Below are positions 41,948-51,460 of a DNA stretch of 64,000 nucleotides, in pieces. The notes under the pieces were generated by a model that worked only from the letters and a program-made list of their open reading frames with translations, was not told the origin of the DNA and did not search any database. The position numbers and the translations under genes were made by a program. The DNA lies in the NCBI GenBank assembly GCA_047947135.1, contig CP170457.1, positions 2,294,001 to 2,358,000 on the forward strand, read 5' to 3'. Position 1 is the first letter of the stretch. Each line of letters begins with the position of its first letter. This DNA comes from Planctobacterium sp047947135. GTDB taxonomy: Bacteria; Pseudomonadota; Gammaproteobacteria; Enterobacterales; Alteromonadaceae.

Positions 41948-43789
41948 ATGACAATTACAACGCTGTTCTCACGTGCCGCTATTGTTGTGGCGATTAGCAG
42001 TGCACTTACCGGGTGCTTTTTAGAGGGGGATGATGGTCAGGATGGTGCTGTCGGTGCTCAGGGCGCAACAGGAACCCAGGGACCTACGGGTTCAGATGGT
42101 AATGATGCGTCTTTAGGTGTGACATTGTCGGTTGTTGGTCGGGCACTGCTCAATCCGGCAGATCCGGAAGGCGCTGCAGAAATTGTCCAGTATCATGCCG
42201 CCACTCAAATGGTTTATGCAATTAATAGTGCCGCAGCTGCGCCAACAGTGGAAATGATTGATGCATCTGGCCTGACGCCAGTTGCTTTAAGCAATCCGCT
42301 AACGGATCTCAATCTTACCTCCGTTGCTTTGATTTTGGAATCCACTGCCAATGGCATCGTTCTGGGTAGCCCAAACAGTATCGCTATTTATGATGATTGG
42401 ATGGCTGTCGCGGTGGCCGCTGATGCCCATGCCGACAATGGCGTCGTATTGTTTTACAACGGAGTGAATTCGGCTGTACCGGTATTTGTGAAAGCCGTAA
42501 CTGTAGGTAACCTGCCAGATATGCTGACTTTCACGCCGGATGGCAGCAGAGTAATCGTAGCGAATGAGGGAGAACCTTCAGGCGATTATTCGGTAGATCC
42601 AGAAGGTTCGGTATCCGTTATTGAAATGACCGATGGCATGCCGAGTGATACGGCGACACAAATTACCTTCAGCGCGTTTAATGGGATGCAGGCGTCTCTG
42701 GAAGCCCAGGGCATGCATTTTCCGAATCCGGATGGTCGCACTATCAATGGCAATTTGATCAGTACCACAGTGGCACAGGATCTGGAGCCGGAATACATAG
42801 CAGCAATCAATAACACAGCCTATGTCGCACTTCAGGAAAACAATGGTCTGGCAATTATTGATCTGACAGACAACAGCGTTGAAATTGTCGGTCTTGGGTT
42901 CAAAGACTGGAGTGACTACCTGATTGATACGTATGAAGACGGAACCGTCAGTTTCGGTCAGTATGACAACCTGTTCGGTGTGTATATGCCGGATACCATT
43001 GCGGCATACGAATGGAAAGGGGCAGAATTTGTGCTGACTGCCAACGAAGGGGATGCACGTGAATACTTCTTTGACACATTAGACGCCAACGGCAATCAAA
43101 GTGAAGCTTTATGTGAGGCTGCAGGTGGTCAGGATTTTGATGAGGATGATGGCTGTCTCTCCTATACCGATGAGACCCAGGGTCGCAAACTGGATTATGA
43201 TACTGGATCAGAACTTGAATCTCTTGCCGGTGATGATCCGGAAGACGTTGATTTCGCTGCATTCCCGTTAGGGCGTCTGAATGTCACTTCTGAGCTGGGC
43301 GACACCGACGGTGATGGTAACCATGAACAACTATACGCTTATGGTGCCCGTTCGTTCACCATCTGGGATAGCAATGGTCTTGTGGTATTTGATTCGGGTG
43401 ATGATTTTGAACGCATTACTGCATCAGTCCACGGCGATCTGTTTAACAATAATGACGATGAGAATGAGGGCGATGCCCGTTCTTCCAACAAAGGGCCAGA
43501 ACCGGAAGCACTGACTATTGGTCAGGTGGGAGACCGCACCTATGCTTTTATCGGACTTGAGCGTATGGGTGGCATATTTGTCTACGACATCACCAACCCC
43601 TACGACGCTGGTTTTGTTGAATATGTGAATAACCGGGATTTGACCGAAGGCGCTGATATTACAGGTGATTCTGCTCCAGAAGGTATGGTTTTTGTAGCTG
43701 CTGAGAACAGCCCAACTGGTCAGGCTTTGTTGGTCGTGGGTAACGAAGTCAGTGGTACTGTGACTATCTGGCAGGTGACTCAAAACTAA
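41948..43789 (+). CDS. Choice-of-anchor I lipoprotein with collagen-like stretch
   Basis: 613 residues from the ATG at 41948, which has AGGAAGGA upstream. Signal and lipobox (SSALTGC), then a collagen-like Gly-x-x run (GDDGQDGAVGAQGATGTQGP). The rest is a beta-propeller/phytase-like choice-of-anchor I domain: DMLTFTPDGSRVIVANEGEP, TANEGDAREYF, SNKGPEPEALTIGQVG, GLERMGGIFVYDI, DSAPEGMVFV. Such proteins are predicted cell-surface or secreted, sometimes linked to alkaline phosphatase. Substrate unproven. Acidic pI, and Asp-rich loops suggest calcium binding. Followed by a terminator at 43810. Confidence 0.82.
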   Translation: MTITTLFSRAAIVVAISSALTGCFLEGDDGQDGAVGAQGATGTQGPTGSDGNDASLGVTLSVVGRALLNPADPEGAAEIVQYHAATQMVYAINSAAAAPTVEMIDASGLTPVALSNPLTDLNLTSVALILESTANGIVLGSPNSIAIYDDWMAVAVAADAHADNGVVLFYNGVNSAVPVFVKAVTVGNLPDMLTFTPDGSRVIVANEGEPSGDYSVDPEGSVSVIEMTDGMPSDTATQITFSAFNGMQASLEAQGMHFPNPDGRTINGNLISTTVAQDLEPEYIAAINNTAYVALQENNGLAIIDLTDNSVEIVGLGFKDWSDYLIDTYEDGTVSFGQYDNLFGVYMPDTIAAYEWKGAEFVLTANEGDAREYFFDTLDANGNQSEALCEAAGGQDFDEDDGCLSYTDETQGRKLDYDTGSELESLAGDDPEDVDFAAFPLGRLNVTSELGDTDGDGNHEQLYAYGARSFTIWDSNGLVVFDSGDDFERITASVHGDLFNNNDDENEGDARSSNKGPEPEALTIGQVGDRTYAFIGLERMGGIFVYDITNPYDAGFVEYVNNRDLTEGADITGDSAPEGMVFVAAENSPTGQALLVVGNEVSGTVTIWQVTQN

Positions 43790-43809
43790 AACAACATAAT
43801 GTAGGTTAC

Positions 43810-43833
43810 AGGCGTCCAATGGGCGCCTTTTTT
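43810..43833 (+). terminator. Rho-independent terminator
   Basis: AGGCG (43810-43814) pairs with CGCCT (43824-43828) around a loop, followed by six T residues, 20 nt after the choice-of-anchor gene stop. Confidence 0.75.
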
Positions 43834-43911
43834 CAATTGCAAAGGTAGCATAGATGACACTACACAGGAAAACGTGTTTAATTTGGCAAAACAATAAAAC
43901 AGGGAAAGCCA

Positions 43912-44739
43912 ATGAGAGCTATTTTATTGATATGTCTACTAGCGCTAAGTCAGATAATTTCAGCCGATGAATATCAGCAGGTTGCGCCGGAGAATCTGGT
44001 CAAAATGGAGTTGGATAGTGGACTGGTATTAATTCAACTTGCGCCAGATATTGCCCCCAAACATGTAGCTCAATTTAAATCGTTGCTGAAAGAAGGGAAG
44101 TACGATGGCAAATCGTTCTATCGGGTAATTGAAGGATTTGTTGCCCAGGGAGGATTAGAAAATGACAAAGACGTTGCCAGCTTGCCAATAGAGGCCGAGT
44201 TTCCTTACGTCCCCGAAGACTTTACCAAAGTTCAGGAGGCGGACCTATTTGCCCCGGTGACCGGTTTCATGGAGGGTTTTGCCGCGGCCGCTGATCCTGA
44301 CAAACAACAAGCCTGGTTGACTCATTGTCCCGGAACAATAGCAATGGCAAGAGGCACTGATGCAAACTCTGCTACCAGTGATTTTTACATTGTTATTGGG
44401 CAAGCACCTCGCTATCTGGATCGCATTATGACGGTATTCGGTCGTGTTGTATTTGGCTTTGATAAAGTACAGCAAATAAAGCGTGGCAAATCGTCAGCAA
44501 ACGGCATTATTCAGGATAAAGAAAAACGGACACACATCAAGCAAATGACCTTGGTTACAGATCTGGACAAGACACTACAACCGAAAGTTGAAGTCTTAAA
44601 AACGGCTGGTGAAGCATTTGCAACGCGGATTGCATCCAGAAAGCACCGCAGCCATGCATTCTTCTTTAAAACGCCCCCCGCTGTTTTAGATGTCTGTCAA
44701 ATCCCCCTACCAGTAAAGGTAAATGGGCAATTGAATTGA
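43912..44739 (+). CDS. Exported cyclophilin-type peptidyl-prolyl isomerase
   Basis: A 275-residue cyclophilin with a Sec signal (ILLICLLALSQIISA). The catalytic domain shows VLIQLAPDIAPKHVAQF, GKSFYRVIEGFVAQGG, PGTIAMARGTDANSATSDFYIVIG and MTVFGRVVFGFDKVQ. It contains a ~45-residue insertion (EAEFPYVPEDFTKVQEADLF onward) and a basic C-terminal extension, making it larger than PpiA (190 aa). Expected in the periplasm, catalysing proline isomerisation in folding envelope proteins. Monocistronic. Confidence 0.88.
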   Translation: MRAILLICLLALSQIISADEYQQVAPENLVKMELDSGLVLIQLAPDIAPKHVAQFKSLLKEGKYDGKSFYRVIEGFVAQGGLENDKDVASLPIEAEFPYVPEDFTKVQEADLFAPVTGFMEGFAAAADPDKQQAWLTHCPGTIAMARGTDANSATSDFYIVIGQAPRYLDRIMTVFGRVVFGFDKVQQIKRGKSSANGIIQDKEKRTHIKQMTLVTDLDKTLQPKVEVLKTAGEAFATRIASRKHRSHAFFFKTPPAVLDVCQIPLPVKVNGQLN

Positions 44740-44836
44740 AGCCTGAGAGTACCTTGTTTTGAAAAAACAAGAAAACCAAGATAATTCAGTGTAATATTTT
44801 TCACCTCTTAACGTGACTCAACATTGGATAATCTGA

Positions 44837-45301
44837 ATGAAAAAATATTTACTCGTTTTACTACTGGGTTTATTCAGCGCATCATCGCTGGCTACTAATT
44901 ATTGCTCATCTTCAAACAGTATCAGAACACCCCCGTTTTTTACGGTTGGGAATTGGTTTGGTTACTTCCACATTACCAATATCAGTGACCAGCCTGTCAC
45001 CGTGAAAATGGAGTTTACAAATACCAGCGGTAATCCCTATGCACCAACAACCATTTATTACGCAGAGAACTTCTCTGCCAATAACACACCGGTAAATTTG
45101 CAGTCCGGTGCGGTTCTGCAACCAGGTGAAATGGGTGAAATTAATATTCATGATGACGGTGTGCGCTCTGTCAATGTCGGCAAGCTATCATGGTATGCTG
45201 AGAGCTGCCTGGAAGAAGCCCTGGTTGCAACCCTGCGGTCACACAATTCTTCACCCCTGTCATCTAATTTAATACTGCTAAATGACGGCGAAGCGTTTTA
45301 A
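44837..45301 (+). CDS. Secreted Ig-like protein of unknown function
   Basis: A 154-residue precursor with a clear signal (LLVLLLGLFSASSLA). The mature part, about 135 residues, has two cysteines (NYCSSS and ESCLEE) and a beta-rich pattern (FTVGNWFGYFHITNISDQPVTVKM in part: FHITNISDQPVTVKM), like a small Ig-type/adhesin or sarcinarray-like domain. It is followed by a strong terminator. No family is recognised. It is likely secreted or periplasmic. Confidence 0.6.
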   Translation: MKKYLLVLLLGLFSASSLATNYCSSSNSIRTPPFFTVGNWFGYFHITNISDQPVTVKMEFTNTSGNPYAPTTIYYAENFSANNTPVNLQSGAVLQPGEMGEINIHDDGVRSVNVGKLSWYAESCLEEALVATLRSHNSSPLSSNLILLNDGEAF

Positions 45302-45350
45302 AACAATTTCTATGAATTGGAATTGGTATTAAACGTTTTACTATTGATTA

Positions 45351-45372
45351 GACCCGAATTTCGGGTCTTTTT
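45351..45372 (+). terminator. Rho-independent terminator
   Basis: GACCCGAA-T-TTCGGGTC followed by TTTTTATTTTT. It lies 50 nt after the 45301 stop and can also serve the convergent regulator gene from the other side. Confidence 0.88.
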
Positions 45373-45416
45373 ATTTTTGGTTCTCGTACAAAAACAGGGT
45401 GAAAATTCACTCAGTT

Positions 45417-46127
45417 CTACTCATTACCATCGCCGTTTTGCACAGACACCAGTTTAGATAAGGCACCTAAGTCTACTAATTGCACTTGTCCGTAATTCAG
45501 TTTGATCAGGCCATCAGCCTGTAGTTCATTTAGCCATTTATTTATGGTCTGGCGCGAGGTGTCGAGCATCATGGCGAGAGATTCCTGTGAGATGTGCAAA
45601 GACACGGTTTTTTCCAGTACCGGTGCGCTGAATTCGTTGGACAATAACAGCAAGCGTTGCACTAGCTGTTCTTTTGGTGAAAGAAAGTGGGTGTCATCGA
45701 TCAACGAAAACAAGGCCCGGATACGCTGACATAATAGCGGAATAAAGTGTTGGTAAAGTTCCGGTTCGGCCGACAACAGCTCATGAAATTGTCTGCGGGG
45801 CAATAGAATCACTTTGCTGTCTTGTTCCGCAGTCGCGAAGTGAGTGCGCGGCAGACCATCAAACAAGCCAATCTCACCAAACCAAACACCCGGATGCAAC
45901 CAGGTTAGAATAAACTCTTTGCCATCTTCAGTGTAATTGCTGATACGGATGCGGCCCTCAACAACACAATACAGACCATCACAGGGATCACCTTTGGCAT
46001 GAATGATCTGCCCGTCAGACAAGGATTTCTCAGTGCACAAGGATAGCAGTCTTTCAGTGGTCTTTTGTGGTAGGTGTGCAAACCACGGATTAGCCAATAG
46101 TACTGGTCTAAACTTTTCGTAATTCAT
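45417..46127 (-). CDS. Crp/Fnr-family transcription regulator
   Basis: 236 residues from the ATG at 46127 (MNYEKFRPVLLANPWF); an upstream start at 46226 would add 33 unlikely residues. An N-terminal cyclic-nucleotide-binding-type domain (GDPCDGLYCVVEGRIRI, WFGEIGLFDGLPRTHFA) is followed by a helix-turn-helix (HISQESLAMMLDTSRQTINKWL). The typical cAMP-contact Glu-Arg pattern is only partly kept (FDGLPRTH), and no Fnr-type cysteine cluster is present, so the effector is uncertain. Divergent from the hydrolase gene at 46280, which it may regulate. Confidence 0.87.
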   Translation of the reverse strand: MNYEKFRPVLLANPWFAHLPQKTTERLLSLCTEKSLSDGQIIHAKGDPCDGLYCVVEGRIRISNYTEDGKEFILTWLHPGVWFGEIGLFDGLPRTHFATAEQDSKVILLPRRQFHELLSAEPELYQHFIPLLCQRIRALFSLIDDTHFLSPKEQLVQRLLLLSNEFSAPVLEKTVSLHISQESLAMMLDTSRQTINKWLNELQADGLIKLNYGQVQLVDLGALSKLVSVQNGDGNE

Positions 46128-46279
46128 AATATGTCGTTTACCCGACAGTTTGTGAGCGCCATCGCCTTTAAACTGAATTAACAGGCATGAGCTATCACCA
46201 TAGTGAATATGTCCATTCGCTGTCAACTGAGCGCAGCTTAACAGACACTATAAAATCTGAATTACATTAGAGAGGAAAA

Positions 46280-47149
46280 ATGCCCTCAATCAATATCAAC
46301 GATTATACCCATGCTGCAAATTTTGTTTCCTTAGATGAGCATCAAATCGCATTCTGGCAAGCGGAGTGTGAATCGCGAAAAAATGTGTTGTTTATTCATG
46401 GTTTTCCAAGTGCTTCGTGCGATTGGTACCATCAGTGGCATGCACTCAAGGGGGAAGCTAATTTACTGGCTATGGATATGCTGGGATTTGGTTTGTCGGC
46501 GAAACCCTTTCCTCATGAATATACTTTGGCAGAGCAAGCTCACCTGGTGTCACGTTTACTCGAACACAAGAAATGGCAACACTGCCATATTGTCGCGCAT
46601 GATTATGGCGACTCGGTGGCACAACAGTTGTTGTATATGCAAGAACAACAACAGTTGCCATGTGAAATCCGGTCCATCAGCTTTCTCAATGGTGGCTTAT
46701 TTAGTGAGGCACATCGTCCCTTGTTGATACAAAAGATACTAAAAAGCCCGGTTGGTCAGTGGCTAATCCCTTTCCTGAGTGAGCGCAGCCTGGGAAACGG
46801 GTTAAAGAAGGTGTTTGGTGCAAATACCCCTCCGTCAGCGCAAGAATTAAACACAATTTGGCAGTTATTGAACCATCACAATGGTAAACGATGTATGCCC
46901 GCGATTTTGCAGTATATTAGTGAGCGAACAATACGTCGTGAAGATTGGTTGCAGGCGATTAGGGCGACGTCGGTACCGATGCAGTTTATCAATGGGCGCT
47001 TGGATCCGATTTCGGGCGAGCATATGGCGCAGCGTTTGCGGGAGTTAGTACCTGAAGTCCACACTATCTTATTGGATGTAGGCCATTATCCGCAATTAGA
47101 GGCACCGGAGCAGGTCAATAAAGCTCTGCAACAGTTTTTAAAGCAATGA
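46280..47149 (+). CDS. Alpha/beta hydrolase with Asp nucleophile (MEST/epoxide-hydrolase-like)
   Basis: A 289-residue alpha/beta-hydrolase-fold enzyme. The oxyanion HGFPSASCDW (with HGFP), nucleophile elbow IVAHDYGDSVA with Asp108 in place of Ser, and the C-terminal His in DVGHYPQLEAPEQ. Asp at the elbow is characteristic of epoxide hydrolases and haloalkane dehalogenases; HDYGD is notably like the MEST family, found in animals and scattered bacteria. Soluble, no signal. Substrate unknown. GAGGAAA precedes the ATG. Confidence 0.85.
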   Translation: MPSININDYTHAANFVSLDEHQIAFWQAECESRKNVLFIHGFPSASCDWYHQWHALKGEANLLAMDMLGFGLSAKPFPHEYTLAEQAHLVSRLLEHKKWQHCHIVAHDYGDSVAQQLLYMQEQQQLPCEIRSISFLNGGLFSEAHRPLLIQKILKSPVGQWLIPFLSERSLGNGLKKVFGANTPPSAQELNTIWQLLNHHNGKRCMPAILQYISERTIRREDWLQAIRATSVPMQFINGRLDPISGEHMAQRLRELVPEVHTILLDVGHYPQLEAPEQVNKALQQFLKQ

Positions 47150-47288
47150 CCTTCACTCAGGTTAAGCATTCCGCTATGCCGATCGGATATTCTGTCCGAT
47201 CGTGACAATGTTACTCGCAGTGGTCTTCCCGATTTGCATTGTTAATAATCGCCAATCAATCACTGCCATTCTGCCGCATGGAAGTGGG

Positions 47289-47423
47289 CTACTTATTTTC
47301 ATGGGTGTTGTGCACTATCAAATAGGTGTAATAGCCGCAAAGGGCAACAACTATCGTTAAGCCCAATAAGGAGCCCCATACGACCGGGTCATTCAATAAC
47401 ATTGTGAGCATTGTCTTTCTCAT
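47289..47423 (-). CDS. DUF3149-like small membrane protein, 44 residues
   Basis: A short frame encodes a 44-residue protein: MRKTMLTMLLNDPVVWG, then a hydrophobic segment (LLGLTIVVALCGYYTYLIV) and a short HNTHENK tail. The LLNDPVxWG start followed by one membrane helix is like DUF3149 small proteins of gammaproteobacteria. It lies antisense in the gap between the hydrolase and amylase genes. Expected in the inner membrane. Role unknown. Confidence 0.6.
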   Translation of the reverse strand: MRKTMLTMLLNDPVVWGSLLGLTIVVALCGYYTYLIVHNTHENK

Positions 47424-47641
47424 ATTTGATTTTGTGAGCGCTATTTTATTTATCTGCTGCCGGTCTGTTCTGATCTAGATCAAGGTTTTGTTCTGCATCA
47501 AAGAAGTCGCAGTTTCAATTGTTGTAATTGCAATGAATACGTATGCAGGTTGTTCAAAAAATGTTAACAAAGTGTAAATATCCGGTGTTGTCCAACGAGT
47601 AAACATTTAAAACCAATAACCTACAGTTGTGGATAATGATT

Positions 47642-49030
47642 ATGAATCTCAAAGGCTATCTCGCGTTACTCTTCGCAACGCTGCTTTATTCAAGCAGTGT
47701 TTTCTCGGATGTCATATTGCATGCGTTTAATTGGCAATATAGCGAAGTGGCAAGTAAGGCTCAGGAAATAGCGAATCTTGGTTACAAGAAAGTGCTGGTT
47801 TCACCCGCCTATAAATCAACTGGTTCGCAATGGTGGGCTCGTTATCAGCCACAGGATTATCGGGTGATTGATACACCATTAGGTGACACTCAGGATTTCC
47901 AGAATATGATCAATGCCCTGCAAGCAGTAGGGGTGGATGTTTATGCCGATATCGTGTTCAACCATATGGCCAATGAGGCGGCTATTCGTTCAGATTTAAA
48001 TTATCCCGGACAAATAGTGCTGGATGAGTACGCTGGCAACATGTCGTATTTTAACAGTATCAAATTGTTTGGTGACCTGACTGACAACTTTATTGCCCCC
48101 TGGGACTTTCATTCCCCCGGCTGTATCACCAATTGGAATGATCCCGGACATGTGCAGTATTGGCGCTTATGTGGCGGCAATGGTGATACAGGTTTGCCCG
48201 ATCTGGACGCCAATAACTGGATAATTGCGCAGCAAAAATCCTATTTGCAAGCGCTAAAAAACATGGGGGTCAAAGGTTTTCGTGTTGATGCCGCAAAACA
48301 TATGACCAATTACCATATAAACGCCGTGTTTGATAACAACATCAAGTCTGGTATGCATGTATTTGGCGAAATTATTACCTCTGGCGGCGCTGGGAACGCC
48401 GAGTACGATAACTTTTTAGCTCCCTATATCAGCGCGACGGGCCATTCAGCATACGATTTTCCGCTTTTTGCACAGATACGCAGTGCATTGGGCTTTGGAG
48501 GTTCTATGAATCAGCTGGTGGATCCAGAGGCTTATGGTCAGGCGCTACCGGGTTCAATTGCTGTCACCTTTAGTGTCACTCATGATATTCCGCTGAACGA
48601 TGGTTTTCGCTATCAAATCATGGACCCAACTGATGAATATCTGGCCAACGCCTATCTGTTTGGCCGCAATGGTGGTGTACCAATGGTCTATTCGGACCAC
48701 AATGAAAGTGGCGACAATCGCTGGATGGATATGTACAAAGACGGCGACATTCAGGGCATGATTGATTTTCACAATGCAGTGCAAGGCAACGGTATGCAAA
48801 TTATAAGCTACAGCGATTGCCATTTACTATTCAAGCGCAATCACGAAGGGGTCGTAGGCATTAACAAATGTGGCAATGGTATCGACGTTTGGGTAGATAC
48901 ACAGGTCGATAATCTTTGGTGGTATCGTAATTATGCTGACACGCTCAGTAATGATGTGCAATACATCACCAGTCAATGGCACAAATTTTACTTGCCAGCC
49001 AGAGAAGCTCGTATGTGGCTTATGCAGTAA
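47642..49030 (+). CDS. Secreted alpha-amylase (GH13)
   Basis: 462 residues from the ATG at 47642; ATG 47636 is close. Sec signal (LALLFATLLYSSSVFS). GH13 regions: VDVYADIVFNH (I), GFRVDAAKH with nucleophile Asp (II), HVFGEIITSG with acid/base Glu (III) and TFSVTHDIPLND (IV, TVTHD in place of the usual FVxNHD). It should hydrolyse alpha-1,4 bonds of starch or glycogen outside the cell. Close in length to single-domain bacterial/animal-type amylases, with C-terminal beta domain. No starch-binding module. Monocistronic; an AT-rich upstream region may hold MalT/CRP sites not evident to me. Confidence 0.9.
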   Translation: MNLKGYLALLFATLLYSSSVFSDVILHAFNWQYSEVASKAQEIANLGYKKVLVSPAYKSTGSQWWARYQPQDYRVIDTPLGDTQDFQNMINALQAVGVDVYADIVFNHMANEAAIRSDLNYPGQIVLDEYAGNMSYFNSIKLFGDLTDNFIAPWDFHSPGCITNWNDPGHVQYWRLCGGNGDTGLPDLDANNWIIAQQKSYLQALKNMGVKGFRVDAAKHMTNYHINAVFDNNIKSGMHVFGEIITSGGAGNAEYDNFLAPYISATGHSAYDFPLFAQIRSALGFGGSMNQLVDPEAYGQALPGSIAVTFSVTHDIPLNDGFRYQIMDPTDEYLANAYLFGRNGGVPMVYSDHNESGDNRWMDMYKDGDIQGMIDFHNAVQGNGMQIISYSDCHLLFKRNHEGVVGINKCGNGIDVWVDTQVDNLWWYRNYADTLSNDVQYITSQWHKFYLPAREARMWLMQ

Positions 49031-49218
49031 ACCGGTCTTATATCAACAATGTAATTTGGGGCCATCGCTTTAGGAGGTGATTGCCCCGGATCTTCAACTA
49101 TCTAACTCACTCAAGCCCGTCTTATAAGTTCTTGTTGATTGTCAGTTAACTTTGCAGACGATTCGCTGTATTGTCTGCGCTCTATTTTGTTGTAAAGGGC
49201 GTCAGTGGATTTATCACT

Positions 49219-50343
49219 ATGAACATATTTTGTGAAGATACCTTACTTTATGGAAATGAGTTCTTTTCCGATTGGGGAACTGTGACACCATTTTCTGGCA
49301 ACAAGTTAACTGCTGAAGATATTCAAGATGCTGATTTGTTATTTGTCCGTTCGACCACAAAGGTCACACCTGCGTTACTGGCAAAAGCCGGGAAATTAAA
49401 GCTCGTTGCTACCGCGACATCTGGACAGGAGCATGTCGATAGCAACTACCTGCGCTCAAAGAACATTGCTTTTACTGCTGCACCGGGGTGCAACGCCATA
49501 GCCGTAGCAGAATATGTCATTGCGGCGATTCTACACACTTTGCCTCATCACAATAAGCCGCTTTTTAACCTCAGCGTAGGTATTATCGGTGCAGGAAATG
49601 TGGGTAGTTGCCTGGATAAGAAGCTAAAAGCGCTTGGGATTCAAACCTTGTTGTGTGACCCTCCGTTAGCGCAAGGTAACGATCCGCGTCAATTTGTTGG
49701 TCTGGATGAGGTCTTGCAGGCTGACATTATCACATTGCATGTGCCATTGATTGAATCGGGTCCACATCAAACCCGTAATTTGCTTGATGCTAAGCGTTTA
49801 TTGCAGCTTTCACCGCAACAGGTGTTGATTAATGCCAGTCGTGGAGAAGTGCTGTGCCCCAAAACATTAAGTGAAATAAGTTTAGCCACAGCACGTCCGG
49901 CATTGGTTATGGATGTCTGGGATAATGAACCCGACATTGATTTTGACCTTGCGGGTAGGGTGGATATTGCAACACCACATATCGCAGGCCATACCATAGA
50001 AGGAAAAGCTCGCGGCACCGAAATGGTGTATCAGTTTGCGGCTCAACACTTGGGGCTGGTAGCCACTAAAACCATTTGGGATTTTCTGCCCAAGGCCAGG
50101 TTCCCCAAGTCGCCATTACAGCAGCAATTTACTGAATCTGATATTTGCACGCTGGTGCGTCAGGTATATGATATTGCAAAGGACTCAAAGCAATTTATTG
50201 CACATGTGAATGACGCTGCGGGCTTCCGATATAGCCGGAAAAACTATGCTATTCGAAGAGAATTTGCCGCAATGCAAGTTAATGCTGGAAAATCAGAGCA
50301 TTCAGAGGCAATCTACAGGCTTGGATTTTCGTCAGAAATCTGA
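49219..50343 (+). CDS. pdxB: Erythronate-4-phosphate dehydrogenase
   Basis: 374 residues from the ATG at 49219 (MNIFCEDTLLYGNEFF); the upstream start at 49171 would extend it past family length. NAD-binding VGIIGAGNVGSCLDKKLKALG, LHVPLIESGPHQTRNLL, NASRGEVL and DVWDNEPDID with catalytic Arg/Glu, and ATPHIAGHTIEGKARGTEM with the His. Catalyses the second step of the DXP-dependent pyridoxal-phosphate pathway. It is 40 nt before asd, as in related genomes (pdxB-usg/asd-truA). Confidence 0.96.
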   Translation: MNIFCEDTLLYGNEFFSDWGTVTPFSGNKLTAEDIQDADLLFVRSTTKVTPALLAKAGKLKLVATATSGQEHVDSNYLRSKNIAFTAAPGCNAIAVAEYVIAAILHTLPHHNKPLFNLSVGIIGAGNVGSCLDKKLKALGIQTLLCDPPLAQGNDPRQFVGLDEVLQADIITLHVPLIESGPHQTRNLLDAKRLLQLSPQQVLINASRGEVLCPKTLSEISLATARPALVMDVWDNEPDIDFDLAGRVDIATPHIAGHTIEGKARGTEMVYQFAAQHLGLVATKTIWDFLPKARFPKSPLQQQFTESDICTLVRQVYDIAKDSKQFIAHVNDAAGFRYSRKNYAIRREFAAMQVNAGKSEHSEAIYRLGFSSEI

Positions 50344-50383
50344 TGTTTATTATCGTCTATCAACTTTAAAGTAAGGAGTCACC

Positions 50384-51400
50384 ATGTCACGTGCGTTCGA
50401 TGTTGCTGTATTAGGTGCAACAGGTCTTGTGGGCAAACATATGATTGAAATTCTGGAAGACAGAAAATTTCCAATTAATAATCTTTATCCCTTAGCAAGT
50501 GCACGCTCAGCAGGTGAAACCATTACGTTTAAAGGTGAAGATGTCACCGTTCAGGATGCAGATAAATTTGACTGGAGTCAGGTTCAACTGGGTTTCTTTT
50601 CAGCTGGTGGCAGTATCTCAGCAAAATTTGCTCCCCTTGCTGCTGAGCAGGGTTGTATCGTTATCGATAACACCTCGCATTTTCGTTATGAGCCGGATAT
50701 TCCGCTTGTTGTTCCTGAGGTCAATGCTAGCGCCTTGGCAGATTTTAGAAACCGCAACATTATCGCCAATCCCAATTGTTCGACAATTCAAATGTTGGTG
50801 GCACTTAAACCTATTCAGGACGCGGTTGGCATTGCCCGTATCAATGTTTCTACTTATCAGTCTGTTTCTGGTGCAGGTAAATCCGCAATGGACGAACTGG
50901 CGAAGCAAACTGCAGACCTATTGAACGGCAGACAAGTAAACATAGAGGCGTTTAGCCGTCAGATTGCCTTTAATTGCATCCCGCAAATCGATGTCTTTAT
51001 GGACAATGATTACACCAAAGAAGAAATGAAAATGAGTTGGGAAACTCAAAAAATAATGGGTGATGACAGTATTCTGGTGAATGCCACAGCCGTGCGTGTA
51101 CCAGTATTCTTTGGTCACGGAGAAGCTATTCATATTGAAACCGTGCAGCCTTTGGAGGCTGAAGCAGCGAAACAGCTGTTAGCCAATGCCGAAGGTGTAA
51201 CATTAATGGAAGACCGGGAGGCGTTCCCAACCCAGGTATCTGATGCCAGCGGAAAAGATGACGTTTTTGTTGGACGTATCCGCAAAGATATTACACATCC
51301 AAACGGCTTGAATATGTGGGTCGTGTCTGACAACGTACGTAAAGGTGCTGCAACTAACAGCATTCAAATCGCGGAAGTACTGGTAAGGGATTATCTATAA
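50384..51400 (+). CDS. asd: Aspartate-semialdehyde dehydrogenase
   Basis: A 338-residue enzyme of lysine/threonine/methionine and peptidoglycan precursor synthesis. GATGLVGKHM is the NADP site, catalytic Cys132 in NPNCSTIQ, substrate Arg region KMSWETQKIMG, and the base His in GHGEAIHIET. The homologous Usg protein of E. coli lacks the Cys, so here the active Asd form is kept. GGAG precedes the ATG. A strong terminator follows (51413-51460). Confidence 0.95.
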   Translation: MSRAFDVAVLGATGLVGKHMIEILEDRKFPINNLYPLASARSAGETITFKGEDVTVQDADKFDWSQVQLGFFSAGGSISAKFAPLAAEQGCIVIDNTSHFRYEPDIPLVVPEVNASALADFRNRNIIANPNCSTIQMLVALKPIQDAVGIARINVSTYQSVSGAGKSAMDELAKQTADLLNGRQVNIEAFSRQIAFNCIPQIDVFMDNDYTKEEMKMSWETQKIMGDDSILVNATAVRVPVFFGHGEAIHIETVQPLEAEAAKQLLANAEGVTLMEDREAFPTQVSDASGKDDVFVGRIRKDITHPNGLNMWVVSDNVRKGAATNSIQIAEVLVRDYL

Positions 51401-51412
51401 TACCCATCCACA

Positions 51413-51460
51413 GAGTTAGGCCAATAATCAGGCCTAACTCACTGCTTTTTAAGTTTTTTT
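51413..51460 (+). terminator. Rho-independent terminator after asd
   Basis: GAGTTAGGCC (51413-51422) and GGCCTAACTC (51431-51440) form a perfect 10-bp stem with an 8-nt loop, followed by T-rich sequence to 51460. Confidence 0.88.
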
